DNA of 64,000 nucleotides, taken from contig BGZK01000293.1 in NCBI GenBank assembly GCA_005406025.1, positions 62,001-126,000 of the forward strand, written 5' to 3'. Shown here in pieces: positions 44,391 through 56,209 of this stretch. How positions within the stretch are numbered: the first letter of the stretch is position 1; each line of letters opens with the position of its first letter. Source of the stretch: Eumeta japonica. Its lineage: Eukaryota > Arthropoda > Insecta > Lepidoptera > Psychidae. A program made the position numbers and the translations under genes. Below the pieces are notes generated by a model. The model was not told the origin of the DNA and did no database searches. It was given only the letters and a program-made list of their open reading frames with translations.

Positions 44391-44989
44391 ATAAACAATA
44401 ATGATTAATTTTAAAATATTATACACGGATGTGATCGTTGATTTTATGTTTTATTTGTTAAGTCGATTTTTGTTCTGTGAGACTTTCTTAAGATTTGTTT
44501 AAAAAAACGTTATAAAATTATCTCATGCGATTATAGTTAACAATTTCTTTTAGAGCTTGACAGATAAAAGCGATATAATGGTAATAAATGAGTCGTAAGA
44601 TATTTTTTTGTAGCTTTTAATATTGAATCATTACAATCAATAATTAATATAATATGAAAATAATGTACATAAAAATATAATATTTTTTTTTATGCAGGAT
44701 ATTGCGTAACAAAGAAAGTTGGTGGTTTTACATAAAGATCGCGTGGTTTGCGTCGGAATTTGTAAAATATTGGGAATATTAAAAAGTGTGGGTTGTATAA
44801 CTATGATTATAAAAAATTAAAACTGTAAAATGTTTTTCGTCATTTTTTGTCGTTAGCAATAAGAAGACTAAAACATTATGGGAGATATGACGATAATATA
44901 GAAGTCAATTTTGATAGAAGTCAATAATTTTATTACTATGGATTTCCTATAGATTTTCCTGTAATCTATAAGTAAATAATCATTTTCCA
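44391..44989. other. No gene recognised
   Basis: AT-rich DNA between two copies of the same repeat family. Confidence 0.4.
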
Positions 44990-45400
44990 TATTATTTGTT
45001 TAAAATCTTAGGCGCAGTAGTTTCGGAGATAAAAGGGGGAATGGTCAATTTTCATTTATTTTTTTAAACAATAGTTTTTTTTTTAAATAATGCAATAAGA
45101 TAAATATGTTTATTCGAGACTGTTGCAAGCCTTTCATTTGATATGATACGCCATACAGTTTATGTAAGTTTCTTTTTTTTTACTTTTCTAATTGACTCTC
45201 CAAAATTACTATTAATTTTGAACTGAATATTCATAATTAAATTATTTGCGTTAAATGTTTGTATTCGGGTTACAGAAATATATATTTACACCAAATTTTC
45301 TACTAATTGGCCTTAGTATATTCGAAGCAAATTGGAGGTGACACATGAGTGATCCTATAAGGGTTCTGTTTCTCATGCTGACGTACGGAACCCTAAAAAT
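44990..45400 (+). repeat. Dispersed repeat (same family), copy 5, 5'-truncated
   Basis: GCAGTAGTTTCGGAGATAAA/AGGGGG, CCTTTCATTTGATATGATAC and the right end GACGTACGGAACCCTAAAAA match the 35.4 kb copy in opposite orientation. Confidence 0.65.
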
Positions 45401-46389
45401 TAATGCACAGCAAACATGATTCAGCGTATCCACATAGACACCGTGGCCAATTAAATACATTCATTTTATTTTACGATTACATAAGTATAGAAAAGATCCT
45501 TGTTTTTTAAAACGGAACACTATTAACCTAATATACTGATAGTCAGGCACCTAATTGATTTTCTTTTTACTTTATTTAAGCTTATTTATTTAAGAAAGAA
45601 TACAGTGCTATTATGTTTAGATAACTTCAAAAAGAGTTACGATAGTAATGTTTAAATTTTCAGTGCGACAGATCGAATAGCACTAAAAAGTTGTAACGTA
45701 ATTTTTCATTAGTGCCATATGAAACAAATAATAAGCTCAATTTAGTAAAAAAGGAGTAGGAAAAAAAATCTTCATTGGCTCGCTTTTTAACCGATTTCAA
45801 TTCTAATTTCCATTTACGTTATCATATCTATAGGCGGCAATTAAAGTGTTTCCAATATCAGTCAAATACCTTATACATAATCCGTCGGTGATTGCTTTTC
45901 GATTTTGCCCGATCGTAATAGATACTATATGTAAAGGCGGGCCTCATGTTACTAATGGGATTTCGTCGTGTATTTTGTTTACCCTGTGTAGTTTGTTGGC
46001 TACGTTTATAATCTGTCTTTCACACATAACTAGAGGCTTATCGTCTGAACTGTAATTATTTATGGTATCCGGTCTTTCTATCTTTTTTTTTGTTGAAAAA
46101 TAGGCCTGTGATAATGACACTTGTTTGTTTATGTTGCGATAAAAAGTGCGCGATTGTTTCTCGTACTGCTAATTGTAAATGTAATGCCGTAAATGTTAAT
46201 TGTACTGTACGATTGATATTAGACAATTTTCTTACTATCAGATTCAGTTTACTATACTACTGTGCGTTCACGTGAACTATCATTCTTCATAGATGTTCAC
46301 TATGGTAGTAAAAGCATGAATCAAGCTGAATCACTTCGAGCTATTGTCCCTCAAGAAGAACGAACAAGAAACGTAAGTCAAATCAAATC
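45401..46389. other. No gene recognised
   Basis: AT-rich. Two 60-70 codon plus-strand frames (45846-46055 and 46090-46275), one hydrophobic and one Cys-rich, lack any recognisable domain and are treated as chance. Confidence 0.4.
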
Positions 46390-46609
46390 AAGAATATCTT
46401 AATTCCGTTAGTAATGGAATTACACTTGAAATACGTCATTAACGAATTATTTTCGACATTAACACCATTACCCGTTCCAAATGCTGATACACCTTGAGAA
46501 AAATAGGCAACAAACTCAAGGGTTGCTTTTTTTTACTTATCGACAGAAAGTATTAAGTAATTAATAATAGATATAGTAGATATAATATGAAGCAACCTGA
46601 TAGCCAAGT

Positions 46610-49575
46610 AAATCAATCCCATGGGATTTTTTAAATAAAATATCCATATACGTTACAATAGCCCTTGACATAACTTTCTTTAACGAAACGTTTAAATTCA
46701 TAAAATGGGAAATTTTTAATTTCAGATGGGATCTTATTATTAGCACATTGCCCCTTCAATGATTTGTTAATTTTAATGAATCGGGTTTTATAAGGAGTAA
46801 GGTCGTTTTTATGTCTAGTGCCAATGTTATGAATGTCGTTAATTTTTTGGTACGATTCTATGTTTCTTTTGACGTATACTGTTTTTGTATATGAATTGTG
46901 ATTCTAAAGTCAAAATATTAATTTCCTTAAATTTTTCTCAGAGGGAAGTCATTGCTCTGACCAGACTAGACTATAAACAGCACGAAAACTGTGTTAATAT
47001 CGGCTGCGTGATCCCATAAAAAAATTCTGTAGGCCATGAGACTATGAAAAAAACTGAAATAAACTAGTCTTACGGTGCTTTTCTTTTTTTAATCCCTAAA
47101 TTATTTTGACTGCATATTTTGCAGAACCAAGGCTTTTCGCTAATATCCTAATATGAGAATTTCAACGTGACTTAGCATCAAAAGTGAGACCAAGAAGTAA
47201 AGCCCTGTCTACAATAACCAGTACCTCATTCTTGACCATTACGTTTATGACGATCAATTTATATTTATATAAGAAAAATTTAACATGTTTTGTTTTCCTT
47301 TCGTGTAGAAAATAGATTATTAATACTAAACCACTCAACAATTTTAGAGATTATACTGTTTAGTACGTTAAAAGTTGGTTAATGCTCATCAATCTTAAAA
47401 AGTGAGGTATCATCAGAAAACAATACAAACCCATGACCTTCTTTAACAATATGTGGAAGAACATTTATGCACTCTAGGAATAGAAATGGTTTAAAAACTG
47501 TGGCATTCTTATGGCAACACCCATATTGATTGCACATCCTGACGACCTCTTAGCATTAATATCAACACTTTGATTTCTATCACTTACATAAGACTTTAGA
47601 GGTCCAAGAGATTGACCCGTAACTCCATAGTGATATAGTTTCCTTATTAAAGTATCGTGATGAACGCAGTCAAATACCTTGGATAATTCACAGAAAATAT
47701 CAATTGCGTCCCGTGAATACTCCCAGGCATCAAAAATCAGTTGATTAAGTTTAACACCCGCTTCGGTTGTTGAGCGACTCTTTGTGAATACAAAATGTTT
47801 AATGTTCATCAAAATGTTGTTGTAAAAATACTGCATTAGTTGATTAAACATTAGAAAAACCAAAATGACAAAAAAATTTATGAGTTTTGATATCGGTCTA
47901 AAGTTTGTAGGGTCTGATGTACTACCGGACTTAAAGAATGGAATTACTTTTTGCTTTATTAGATCCAGAAACACAGGAAATCAACTCAAGTATTAGAAAT
48001 CACAACTAAACGTCTAGAAATGTAGTCTATTATTTTTACAGGAAGGCCATCAAAATCGCCAGTTTCGTTCGTTTCTATACATTTCAATATTTTAAGAGCG
48101 CCATTATAATGGACATGGGTAATTGAAAACAAAAGGCCAAAAACATCGACGTTACTTTCAACAAACATTCGACGAGAGTGGGCGATGACGTCAGAAATTG
48201 TGGTTTTGAAGCTGGAATACTAGCAAAGAATTTTTCAAAAGCAAAGGTAATTTCTATGTCTTTGTTTAAAATTTTGTCATCTATTTTCAATCGGAACTAT
48301 AAACGTCGCTCTGTGTGTTTTCCAGTTTCACTATTTATTATGTTTCAAGTACTTGTTATCATATCTGTACTAGTTTTTATTTTATTATAGATAAACATTG
48401 ATTTTGCGACTGCACACGCATAAATATATTGGAATAATATCTTACTTAATTGACAAATATGTGCCAATTATTATGCGTCCATTCCTTATTTTATTATTAT
48501 TATAACCTTGCTGAAACTAAACTAAACATTATTTATCTAACTTATATACATATATACATTAACACATCGGTTATCCTAAATTTGTCAGCGTGCCCTGGGT
48601 ACACATAGGCCTCTTCCAGCCTTTTCCACTCCTCTCTGTCTCTAGCTTTCCTTGGTCAAGGCCAAGGTCCATTCCTTATAAAGTGCGTATAATTTACGTC
48701 TGCTAGTATGAATGGTTACTGTCGTCCAGTCACTAAATGATACGGTATTATCCACATTAATACTTTTTGATTTAAAAATGTTGTTGCATTCAGATCTGGT
48801 TATAGTCAACAGTGAACCATACAATTCATTAGGGTCCCTGCAATATGACAAATTAGCCAATTGTTTTTAGTACATTATTTGCAAATTACTTAAAATGGCC
48901 AGTGTTCACAGGGATAATTTTGATCTTACGTTTCATATTTTCTTAGCATTGATTTTAAACGTAACTAGCGGTTCACAATGGTCACATGATAATTTATTTA
49001 TAACTGACTTATGCTTTGACATAATATTCTTGAATATATTACCTAGACAGGATGACGAAGTAGCTGTGAACCTGTGAACAAAAATAAGTTGTCTCAATTA
49101 TGCATATAACATTGTAATAAGGATTTTATTCTAGTATATAGACAAGAATTTTCTAATAGATTTATATTAAAATCTCACACAGCAATACATTTACTATTTT
49201 TAGAGAATTTATACAAAATGTAATCCACTATTTTTTCGACAACATCATACGATGACTTCTGGGGTCTGTATACGATTAATACAATAAGCAGTTCAAGTTC
49301 TATGCAGGCCATTTCAAAAGTTCGCTCATCAGATAGGCTCACCTTATCCGGACGTTCATTTCATCTTATATTATCAATTAATATTAGGGAGCCGGCATCC
49401 ATCTGCTGACTTGCTCCCTGGTCCATACTGAAGCTGAACATTAACTGGTGACTTCTAAGCCTATATCTGTAGTACATAATATGTCAATCTCATTATAATT
49501 TAAGAATAATTCAATTTTCAGTTCTTTATTTTACATTCCCTGTATATTTTGATGCACCAGATTGATCATACATTA
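46610..49575 (-). pseudogene. LINE ORF2 (endonuclease and reverse transcriptase), broken
   Basis: Blocks in order on the minus strand. Endonuclease: NLVHQNIQG and LFLNYNEIDILCTTDIGLE (49575-49460), then SDERTFEMACIELELLIV ... VYRPQKSSYDVVEKI (about 49340-49215). Linker (48860-48642): MANLSYCRDPNELYGSLLTI, LYALYKEW. RT N-side (48290-47990): EKFFASI..SSPTLVE, then the TGDFDGLPVKII block. RT core (47974-47474): KVIPFFKSGSTSDPTNFRPI, FTKSRSTTEAG, CELSKVFDCVHHDTLI (motif A, with V where A is usual), HYGVTG. Then FSDDTSLFKID (motif C, Asp pair present, about 47400-47424), the KII..LKKEKHRKTSLFQFFS-SHG block near 47050, IGTRHKNDL (about 46825) and EFKRFVKESY (about 46680-46705), ending near IPWD at 46613-46626. 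Many stops and frame changes; not functional. Confidence 0.85.
48400..48650 (-). mobile_element. Repeat fragment inserted in the LINE
   Basis: The LINE frame runs to LALTKES at about 48645 and resumes at about 48300. Between them the minus strand reads RDREEWKRLEEAYVYPGHAD, which resembles the extreme C-terminus of another LINE type, followed by AT-rich tail sequence. This looks like a nested, 5'-truncated insertion; exact borders were not determined. Confidence 0.5.
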
Positions 49576-49580
49576 TTTAT

Positions 49581-50372
49581 TATTAGGATTTTTATTTTGA
49601 ATCATTATGTATTGACTCTCGGATACTAATTCAATGTTATTGTTTTTATTTGTTTCCGAGTAATTACAATTTTTAAATAATGTCGAAAAAATGCAAGAGG
49701 TATTCTCAATTGTCTTATGAAACAATTTAAATTTTCAAGTCAAATGCTTCAATGGAAACACATAGTTGTTTCTCCATGGAAATAGATATTTTAATAATAT
49801 AATAACTTAGCGACTCCACTAATTGTTGTATAATGAATTTTAAAGGGAAGCACTTGCTCCTTGTCAAAAAACATTATTTGTTAATAATTTTGTTGATGTC
49901 AATAAAATTTATTTGAGTGACGATATGTCAAATTATGTAAATTGATATTTAATATATATTTATATTTTTTTTTGTGACAAACTTTGGATGAATGGAAAAA
50001 GGAACAAAATTTCTTTATATAGATATTTAATAATACTTCGATTTGAGAAGCAGTTAATAATTTCTTTTTTGACAATCTTTTACCTTCTACTTATCAAAAT
50101 TATTATTATGGTATTATAACTGAAATTTGTATAAAATTATTTCCAATATATTGTCACGTGAAGCCCCTGACATACAAATATTTAATATATAGGTGGGGGA
50201 AAACGTTTTTTTCGTATTTAATAAATAAAAGGTTGTAGTATAATGTCTTTGTCTGTGCTGTTTGTATCTGGTAAGTTTTAAAACTATTAAATAGATGACA
50301 TATAAAAAAAAAGAAAAATAAAAAGTTAAAATGGTGTCCCACCATTTTTCTATTATTTTTCTGTCCACCAAA
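49581..50372. other. No gene; possible remains of LINE 5' region
   Basis: ORF1 of the minus-strand LINE would be expected at the left side of this stretch but nothing is recognisable. AT-rich. Confidence 0.35.
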
Positions 50373-51055
50373 ATGAGTGAATCTAATGTAGAAATTCGAT
50401 AAAAATTCAAGTTTCATTACAAAAAAAGGAAATAATGCTACATAAGCCGCGAAAAAAATTGTGACATTTTTGGATTTAATGCAATGTCGGTAAGAGTAGC
50501 ATAGAAATAGTTCATGCTTTTTTAGGCCGATAATTTTGATTTCAAAAATGTACCTTTCTCTGGTCGACCTGTTACGGATGAAGTCGATGCCATTTTGGAA
50601 AAAGTAGAGCAAAATCGGCATGTAGTTTTTACAACATAGCTGAGGATTGACCAAAAAGCGATTCGGATCTCTAGTGCTCAACCAGCTAATGACATTCAAG
50701 CAAGAAATAGAGAAAAACGACGGGAATTGATCAACACAAAAGGTGTGGTTTTTCGCCATGATACGCCAGACCACACAGCAAATATTGAGATAGTTTGGTT
50801 GGGAAGTGTTAATACACCCACTGCATAGCCCTGAGTATGCACTTATAAATTTTTACCTGTTTAAGTCTTTTTAGATTCGTTAGGTTAGGTTAACGTCAAG
50901 AGAAGACGGAAAACTACTTGTTAAAAGAGAAAACTACTTGTTGCAGTTATTTGTCCCAAGTCCCAAAATTTTTATAGCAATGGGATTACGTCACTACCTT
51001 CAAAATGGCAACAAGAAGGTGCAACAAAATGGCATATATATATATGGGTGTTTTG
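50373..51055 (+). pseudogene. Mariner transposase relic with internal deletion
   Basis: Tc1/mariner transposase remains on the plus strand, in changing frames. N-terminus MSESNVEIR at 50373 and the helix-turn-helix region; VPFSGRPVTDEVDAILEKVE and QNRHVV (about 50547-50620). Then a jump to IQARNREKRRELINTKGVVF/RHD (second catalytic Asp, about 50690-50760). Then FGWEVLIHPLHSPEYALINF (about 50795-50855), where the usual SPDLAPSD has become SPEYALIN, so the third Asp is lost. The C-terminal SQNFYSNGITSLPSKWQQ follows (about 50970-51025). The part with the first catalytic Asp is missing. At about 680 bp against roughly 1 kb for a full gene, this is a dead, internally deleted copy. A GAAAACTACTTGTT duplication lies at about 50919-50943. 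Confidence 0.85.
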
Positions 51056-51538
51056 AATGTGTAATTTATAATACTCTACGCCAAGAGTAAATAACGAATA
51101 GAATACGCGCAGAAGTATAAGAGATAAAGTCATTTAAATGTAAGAATTCAATAGAATAAAAGAAATGAAAATAAGTATCTGTTAAAATAATAGGAGTCGT
51201 TGATTCTACTGTTTTCCCAGGTATAGAAAAACTTTATGGATAGTGCACACAATCGCGTCCTCAAGTATCGTTTGCTTGTTATGACACGCCAATAAGTGTT
51301 TAGGTAACTTGCATTTACAGATAATATTGTGGGCTATAAAATATCAGAGAGAAAATTAAAGACGTGAGTGAATTTAGACCATTATAAAAATCCGGCATTT
51401 AATTTGTATATAGTTTAAACAAAGAAAACATTTAGAATGATTGATCTACTACTTTCTTTGGGTAAATAAAAAAGGCCTTTTTAGGCCAATCATAAAACAT
51501 CGTATACTGCGTCTAACGCCTTATTTCGTCGTCCCATC
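51056..51538. other. No gene recognised
   Basis: AT-rich flank between the mariner relic and the foldback element. Confidence 0.4.
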
Positions 51539-51645
51539 GGGCCTAGCACGACGCCTTAGACAAGAGTTTCGCTATAGGACTTTCCTTGCGCCGTTGCCCG
51601 AGGACAGTCCTATAGGGAAACTATCCAGGGCGTCGTGCCAGGCCC
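51539..51645. mobile_element. Palindromic foldback element, copy 2
   Basis: The arms GGGCCTAGCACGACGCC ... GCTATAGGACT and AGTCCTATAGGG ... GGCGTCGTGCCAGGCCC pair over about 40 bp with few mismatches. The short centre (TTCCTTGCGCCGTTGCCCGA) differs from that of copy 1 at 3605-3734. No coding capacity. Confidence 0.75.
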
Positions 51646-51894
51646 GTAGGACGTACTTAAGTTTCTGCCTTTAGTTTCCCTGACCAATAGTCCCAGCACG
51701 CCTGTGATCAGCGGTGGGCCACGATGATTTTCATGTCGTTACTACTCTTGTGAAAAGCTCTCCGACACCGGGTCGTGGTCCCCGTTTAGGAACATTCTCT
51801 CTCACTGCTTTTAACAGTGAAATCACAATTTAATACTAATATGATTTTATTTCACCGCATTCATTTAGGTTTCTTGTCTGAAAATTGAAAAAAA
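51646..51894. other. GC-richer flank of foldback element
   Basis: CCCAGCACGCCTGTGATCAG and CCGACACCGGGTCGTGGTCC are GC-rich words of unknown origin, perhaps part of a larger repeat. No gene. Confidence 0.3.
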
Positions 51895-52035
51895 ATGGAA
51901 TGATAGGTGGAGCTGGGATCAAAAACAAGAGTAGATCCGGGATCGGGATGAGAATGGATATAGGCTCATCGGTCGATACAAAAGGTGTAAGAATCAATTA
52001 TATGTCTATCCGAGTGAAGCCGGGCAAAATTTAGT
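51895..52035 (+). repeat. Dispersed repeat end with ATCGGGATC words
   Basis: AGATCCGGGATCGGGATGAG, ATCGGTCGATACAAAAGG and the end TCCGAGTGAAGCCGGGCAAA match the right half of the 40.1 kb copy. Confidence 0.55.
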
Positions 52036-54154
52036 GTTATACAATCTCTTTTGGCTTCATTGATGATTCTAATTTATTTGACGTCAAAACTAAAGGCTAG
52101 AAAAAGGCGGTAAGGTCTTGTTCTATTTATTTTAAGAGTTAATATTTTTCATGCAATTTAAAAGTTGTATTATATAAATATGAAAGTAATATTTTTCAAT
52201 GTTAAAATTACTCTGTTATTCGTTTTGTTACGATTACTATCTATTTTTTAAAACTAAATCATTTGACATATATATTTTTATTTTGACATTTGTCTTCAGT
52301 GCATTGTGATTTAATACACTGAATTGTTTTTTAAAGTTTAGCAAAATCTAAAATAAAATGTCATCTCATAATTTTAATGATTCAATGACTACTGAAAAAA
52401 AATGGAAAGTTGGTTGTTTTGATTGACTATAAAAATCTCCTAAAACAAAGAATTACGTTCACCTCGTGTTTTCAAACGATAGGCGATTCTGGGGCGTGCC
52501 CCAGTATGTAAACTCGATTGTTCTTTGCAAAACGTTTTAATTCATGATTACATACATAGTAACGTAACTTATAATTTTTAATCGGTAGAAATGCAACGAT
52601 TGTTAACATAAAAATTCGTTTTGAACTGATTTAGGCGGGTTCTACCTTATTCAAAGTACTATGAGTAGTATAGTAGTATGTAGTTCTAAGTAATATGTAC
52701 ATACTAAAGTCTATAATAATTATTTCATTATTTACAGATACTATTATACAAAAAATACCTACGCAGAATCCTATTTTATTTTTATAATTTAGTATATTAA
52801 TTAATTAAATTGGCTTATTTTATTTAGTTTGCTTTGATTAGAGTAGCATAGCATTGACCGTTTAACTATAACTATACAAGTCTAGATATAAATACAGGTA
52901 AACCATTGAAATATAAAACTCAATGGGATAAACAGTGATAGTTGACAACAAGACGTATCTAATTAAGTATATATGTACGTAAGCTCTTCAAATTTTTTAT
53001 TGACATTGGTGGGATAGAGATGTTAACGAAATTCAATTAAGTAAAGTAACTAGAAATTAATGGACTAATCATTTTGCATATTATACGGGACAAAAAGCAA
53101 CGAAATAAAATCTAAATTTTATATATGTGGGACGGTTATAAAATACTCTCGTAGTTTCCTATTTATATGTCCGTAGTTAGCCGGGTAATGAGAACACAAG
53201 GGGAACGATCGATCCCTAAGCGCTGCGCGTGCGCACGTTCTCTAGGACACTCTGATAGTTTTTAGATGGGTGAATTATTTATGAACAAGTTAATTTTATA
53301 GAAATATAAATCTAATGAAATATTTGAAACCCAACCCGTACTAAACCTCTCGATTTAAAAAGTTGTTTTTGCATTAAATTGATAAAGCATATCTTTAGTA
53401 TCAACAGTGGAATGATTAACAAGAACCTAATATGCGCCTGAAAACAATAATAATATAATGGCAAGGTGTTTTAAAATTAACTTCTTGCTTAGGAATTATA
53501 TTATATAAATATTTATATTTGACGTTATTGTTCTTTGTCATCGTTTTATTTTATAGCACTTTTTTTTAAATTGTTGAATGCATTAACTGCTGCTTATTTC
53601 AAAACAAACATTCTATTTTAACACCAATTCATGTGAAAATAAGATCAAAAAATCAAATGAAAACATTCATTCTTCGGAAAACTTTTTAGATTGTTGATTT
53701 TCTGGATTCATGTACTTAGTTATATGACTGTTACTATCACACGAAATAAAATAATCTAATGAATATGAGTAAGTAAGTAGAAAAATTATAATGAAAAAAA
53801 CAACAAGTAATTCAATAATATGCAACATGTACCTATTTTCAGAATAAAATTATTAATCATGAGTTCGTTTTTTAAAATATAAATCCAATGATATAGTTGG
53901 GACATAATCTGCACGGGATCAGTCAACTAAGACGTTTCATATTGATTCAATATAGCCCAAATTTAGCCCAAAACAGAATTCGAATATTATTTCTTAACCG
54001 ATAAAACACCATTTTTTTCAATGAAAGAAATCCCTTAGAGAAAATCATAATAACAAGCAAATTATGTCAATAAAGATAATAACAAAACTCTTGAAATACT
54101 AAATGTCACTATATTAGAATTATTTCGGAAGGCTATTCTCTGTTATTTTATAGC
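52036..54154. other. AT-rich stretch, one small GC patch
   Basis: At 53195-53245 a CpG-rich patch (ACGATCGATCCCTAAGCGCT, GCGTGCGCACG) stands out and could be regulatory. No gene or repeat is recognised elsewhere. Confidence 0.4.
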
Positions 54155-54365
54155 ATTTTCGAGGAGTAAATGAGCATGCAAACCACCAAAAAATAGGTGT
54201 TCATCATCGGCCGGGGACACTCGCAATTACAAAAAATCATCAGCAGGTTGCGGGATTCTTGGCTAGGAGTAAGATATTTGACGAACGATAAAATGGCTTG
54301 ATGTAAAAAGAAGTAGGGAAATAAAGGTAAAGCGGGGGGATGGATGGGAAAATTGGTCACCAAAA
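54155..54365 (-). repeat. Dispersed repeat ('CTATGAGCAG' family), copy 3
   Basis: Read on the minus strand: CCATCCATCCCCCCGC, CTCCTAGCCAAGAATCCCGC, GCGAGTGTCCCCGGCCGATG, GGTGGTTTGCATGCTC. This is the same order as the 27.9 kb copy. Confidence 0.6.
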
Positions 54366-56209
54366 CTCTCTCAATATCTCCATAAGAACGAGCAAGAAAT
54401 CTATAGGTAATATTTTTTAATGTTTTAATTAAATGCTAATAGAAAACTATTACAGAAAGAAACAACCCGATAAGAAGTCAAGCTCATTGTGCCCATAGCT
54501 ATTGTATTACAAAAATTAGTTAATTTTAAAATGCTTTTTTTTTTTACTAACTATTTATTTAATGAAAGTAGTCTGACAGGGAGTTAATTGAACATGGATG
54601 TTAGAGCTCGTTAATGAGTACTATGACATTTATACTAGATAATAATATATTAAATGCACAACAAATCACAATAACACCAATCCGGCTTGTACCAGTGACA
54701 TTTACATTCCAATTGGCAATAATTTTTGCAGTAATTTTTTTCTTTCTTAATTTGTATTTAAAAAGGAGAAACTGAACTTAAAAATAGTCAAATACTTGCA
54801 GGACTCTTTCAAAAACTGTGTAGGTGGAATCTTTTGTTTTTCTTTGTTGTAACAGCAACATGAAAATGTTATTGTAATCATCATAAGCGACCATGAAGCG
54901 TATCGTAACACCCTCAAAACTTTTGTCATGCCCTCACGCCACATGTTGGGGTAAATCACACAAAGCGTGGCTGGCACATTGCACCCTTATATTCACTATT
55001 GAAATGTCGATCTAAAATGCATCTTATGTCTATAGTAATAAGTTTTACTTTACGTCATCTGACACATAAGACCCCAATAAGCGCAGTACTACCGACGTCG
55101 TCTCACCCGTTGCATTTAGTCGACAGTTGTGTTATAGCAAGCTCATATTGTGATATTTTTGTGAGTATTCCTTTTAATAAGTACAAGGTCGCCTGATAAA
55201 AGACATTGTAAAGTGGTACTCGCGCAATAGGAAGGGTGGATAACTACGTAAGGTGAGCCCCAGAAGAGATTTATCTTATTCTCCAAATAAACTATGAGGA
55301 TAAGTCGTTATTAAATTATGAACCCTGTTTATTGAAGAATATATATTTAGCTTTTCGTATTTTATAGTTTTTTTTTTCTATATAATATTTTTTATGATAC
55401 CAAGGCATCGGAGAGTAAATCAAATAATTAATTTTAATACAAAAAGAAAATATGTTTACTGCAGCATAACGTATTTGAAGCTTCCACGTGCTTTTATTCG
55501 AAATTTTGTTGACATACCACCACTAATACTTTTTGATTAAATAACAATTAAACATATTATTTAACTTGTATATTAATCAAATTACTTTCCTGATGTTATA
55601 GAGTACTAAGAACTATATTTAGTTATGTTTGGTCCTTTTTGTAAAACATTAATATTGTTATGCCACATATTTAAATAAACTTAGGCATTAATCGGCAACG
55701 GTTTTTAGAATTTTGAACTAGAATTCTACAAAGTTTTGTTTACGTCCTGATTTTTTAAAGTGAATTATAGTTTATTATCCAAAAATCTCGTTTATTCACG
55801 AACGGCATGTTGGTCTTATATTTTTTTATGAATTTGCTTAGGGTTATGACACCTCGCAATTTAAAATTTATAGAGTTCATGTTTAAATTTCATAGAGTAA
55901 AAGTAAAAGTTTAAAATTCATAGAGTAAAGGTTTAAGAACAATTAAACTTAATTTTGTTGTCTGTATTAACATATTTTATTCTATTTAAATACTCTCCTA
56001 TACTACATTTACTAAATTTTCAATCCAAATTATGTTACGTTATTTATTATGTTAATTGCCATCAAAAAAATGCCCATTATGAGCGAGTTATATATAATAA
56101 CGTAAAATAAATTATAGAGAGTAATTATTTCAAATTATGACAGATGAGATGTTTTCTCACGCAAAGAAAGAAATTTACGTTAATATTGAGAGTTGTAATT
56201 TCATTTCAG
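54366..56209. other. No gene; short tandem repeat at 55860-55932
   Basis: AT-rich, possibly intron of the gene ending at 56.4 kb. Three imperfect units of 'TTTAAAATTCATAGAGTAAA' (22-28 bp each) form a tandem repeat at 55860-55932. Confidence 0.5.

Larger units (their letters stand above)
46390..49580 (-). mobile_element. Jockey-like LINE, nearly complete ORF2, decayed
   Basis: On the minus strand an endonuclease plus reverse transcriptase ORF2 can be followed from about 49575 to 46613, then a 3' tail to about 46390. ORF order and end motifs fit Jockey-type non-LTR retrotransposons, which copy themselves through RNA. ORF1 was not recognised upstream. The element is interrupted by an unrelated repeat at about 48400-48650 and by many stops and frameshifts. 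Truncated relatives of the same family are at 31075-31570 and 13595-13735. Confidence 0.85.

Noticed and set aside
47986..48290. Minus-strand ORFs of 60 and 68 codons as separate genes
   Set aside because: They are pieces of the Jockey-like LINE ORF2 split by frameshifts.
48895..49077. 60-codon plus-strand ORF
   Set aside because: Antisense to the LINE endonuclease/linker region.
50114..50410. 98-codon minus-strand ORF
   Set aside because: Overlaps the same mariner start and AT-rich flank; no domain.
50154..50774. 206-codon minus-strand ORF as a gene
   Set aside because: The opposite strand carries ordered mariner transposase blocks, so the frame is an antisense shadow.
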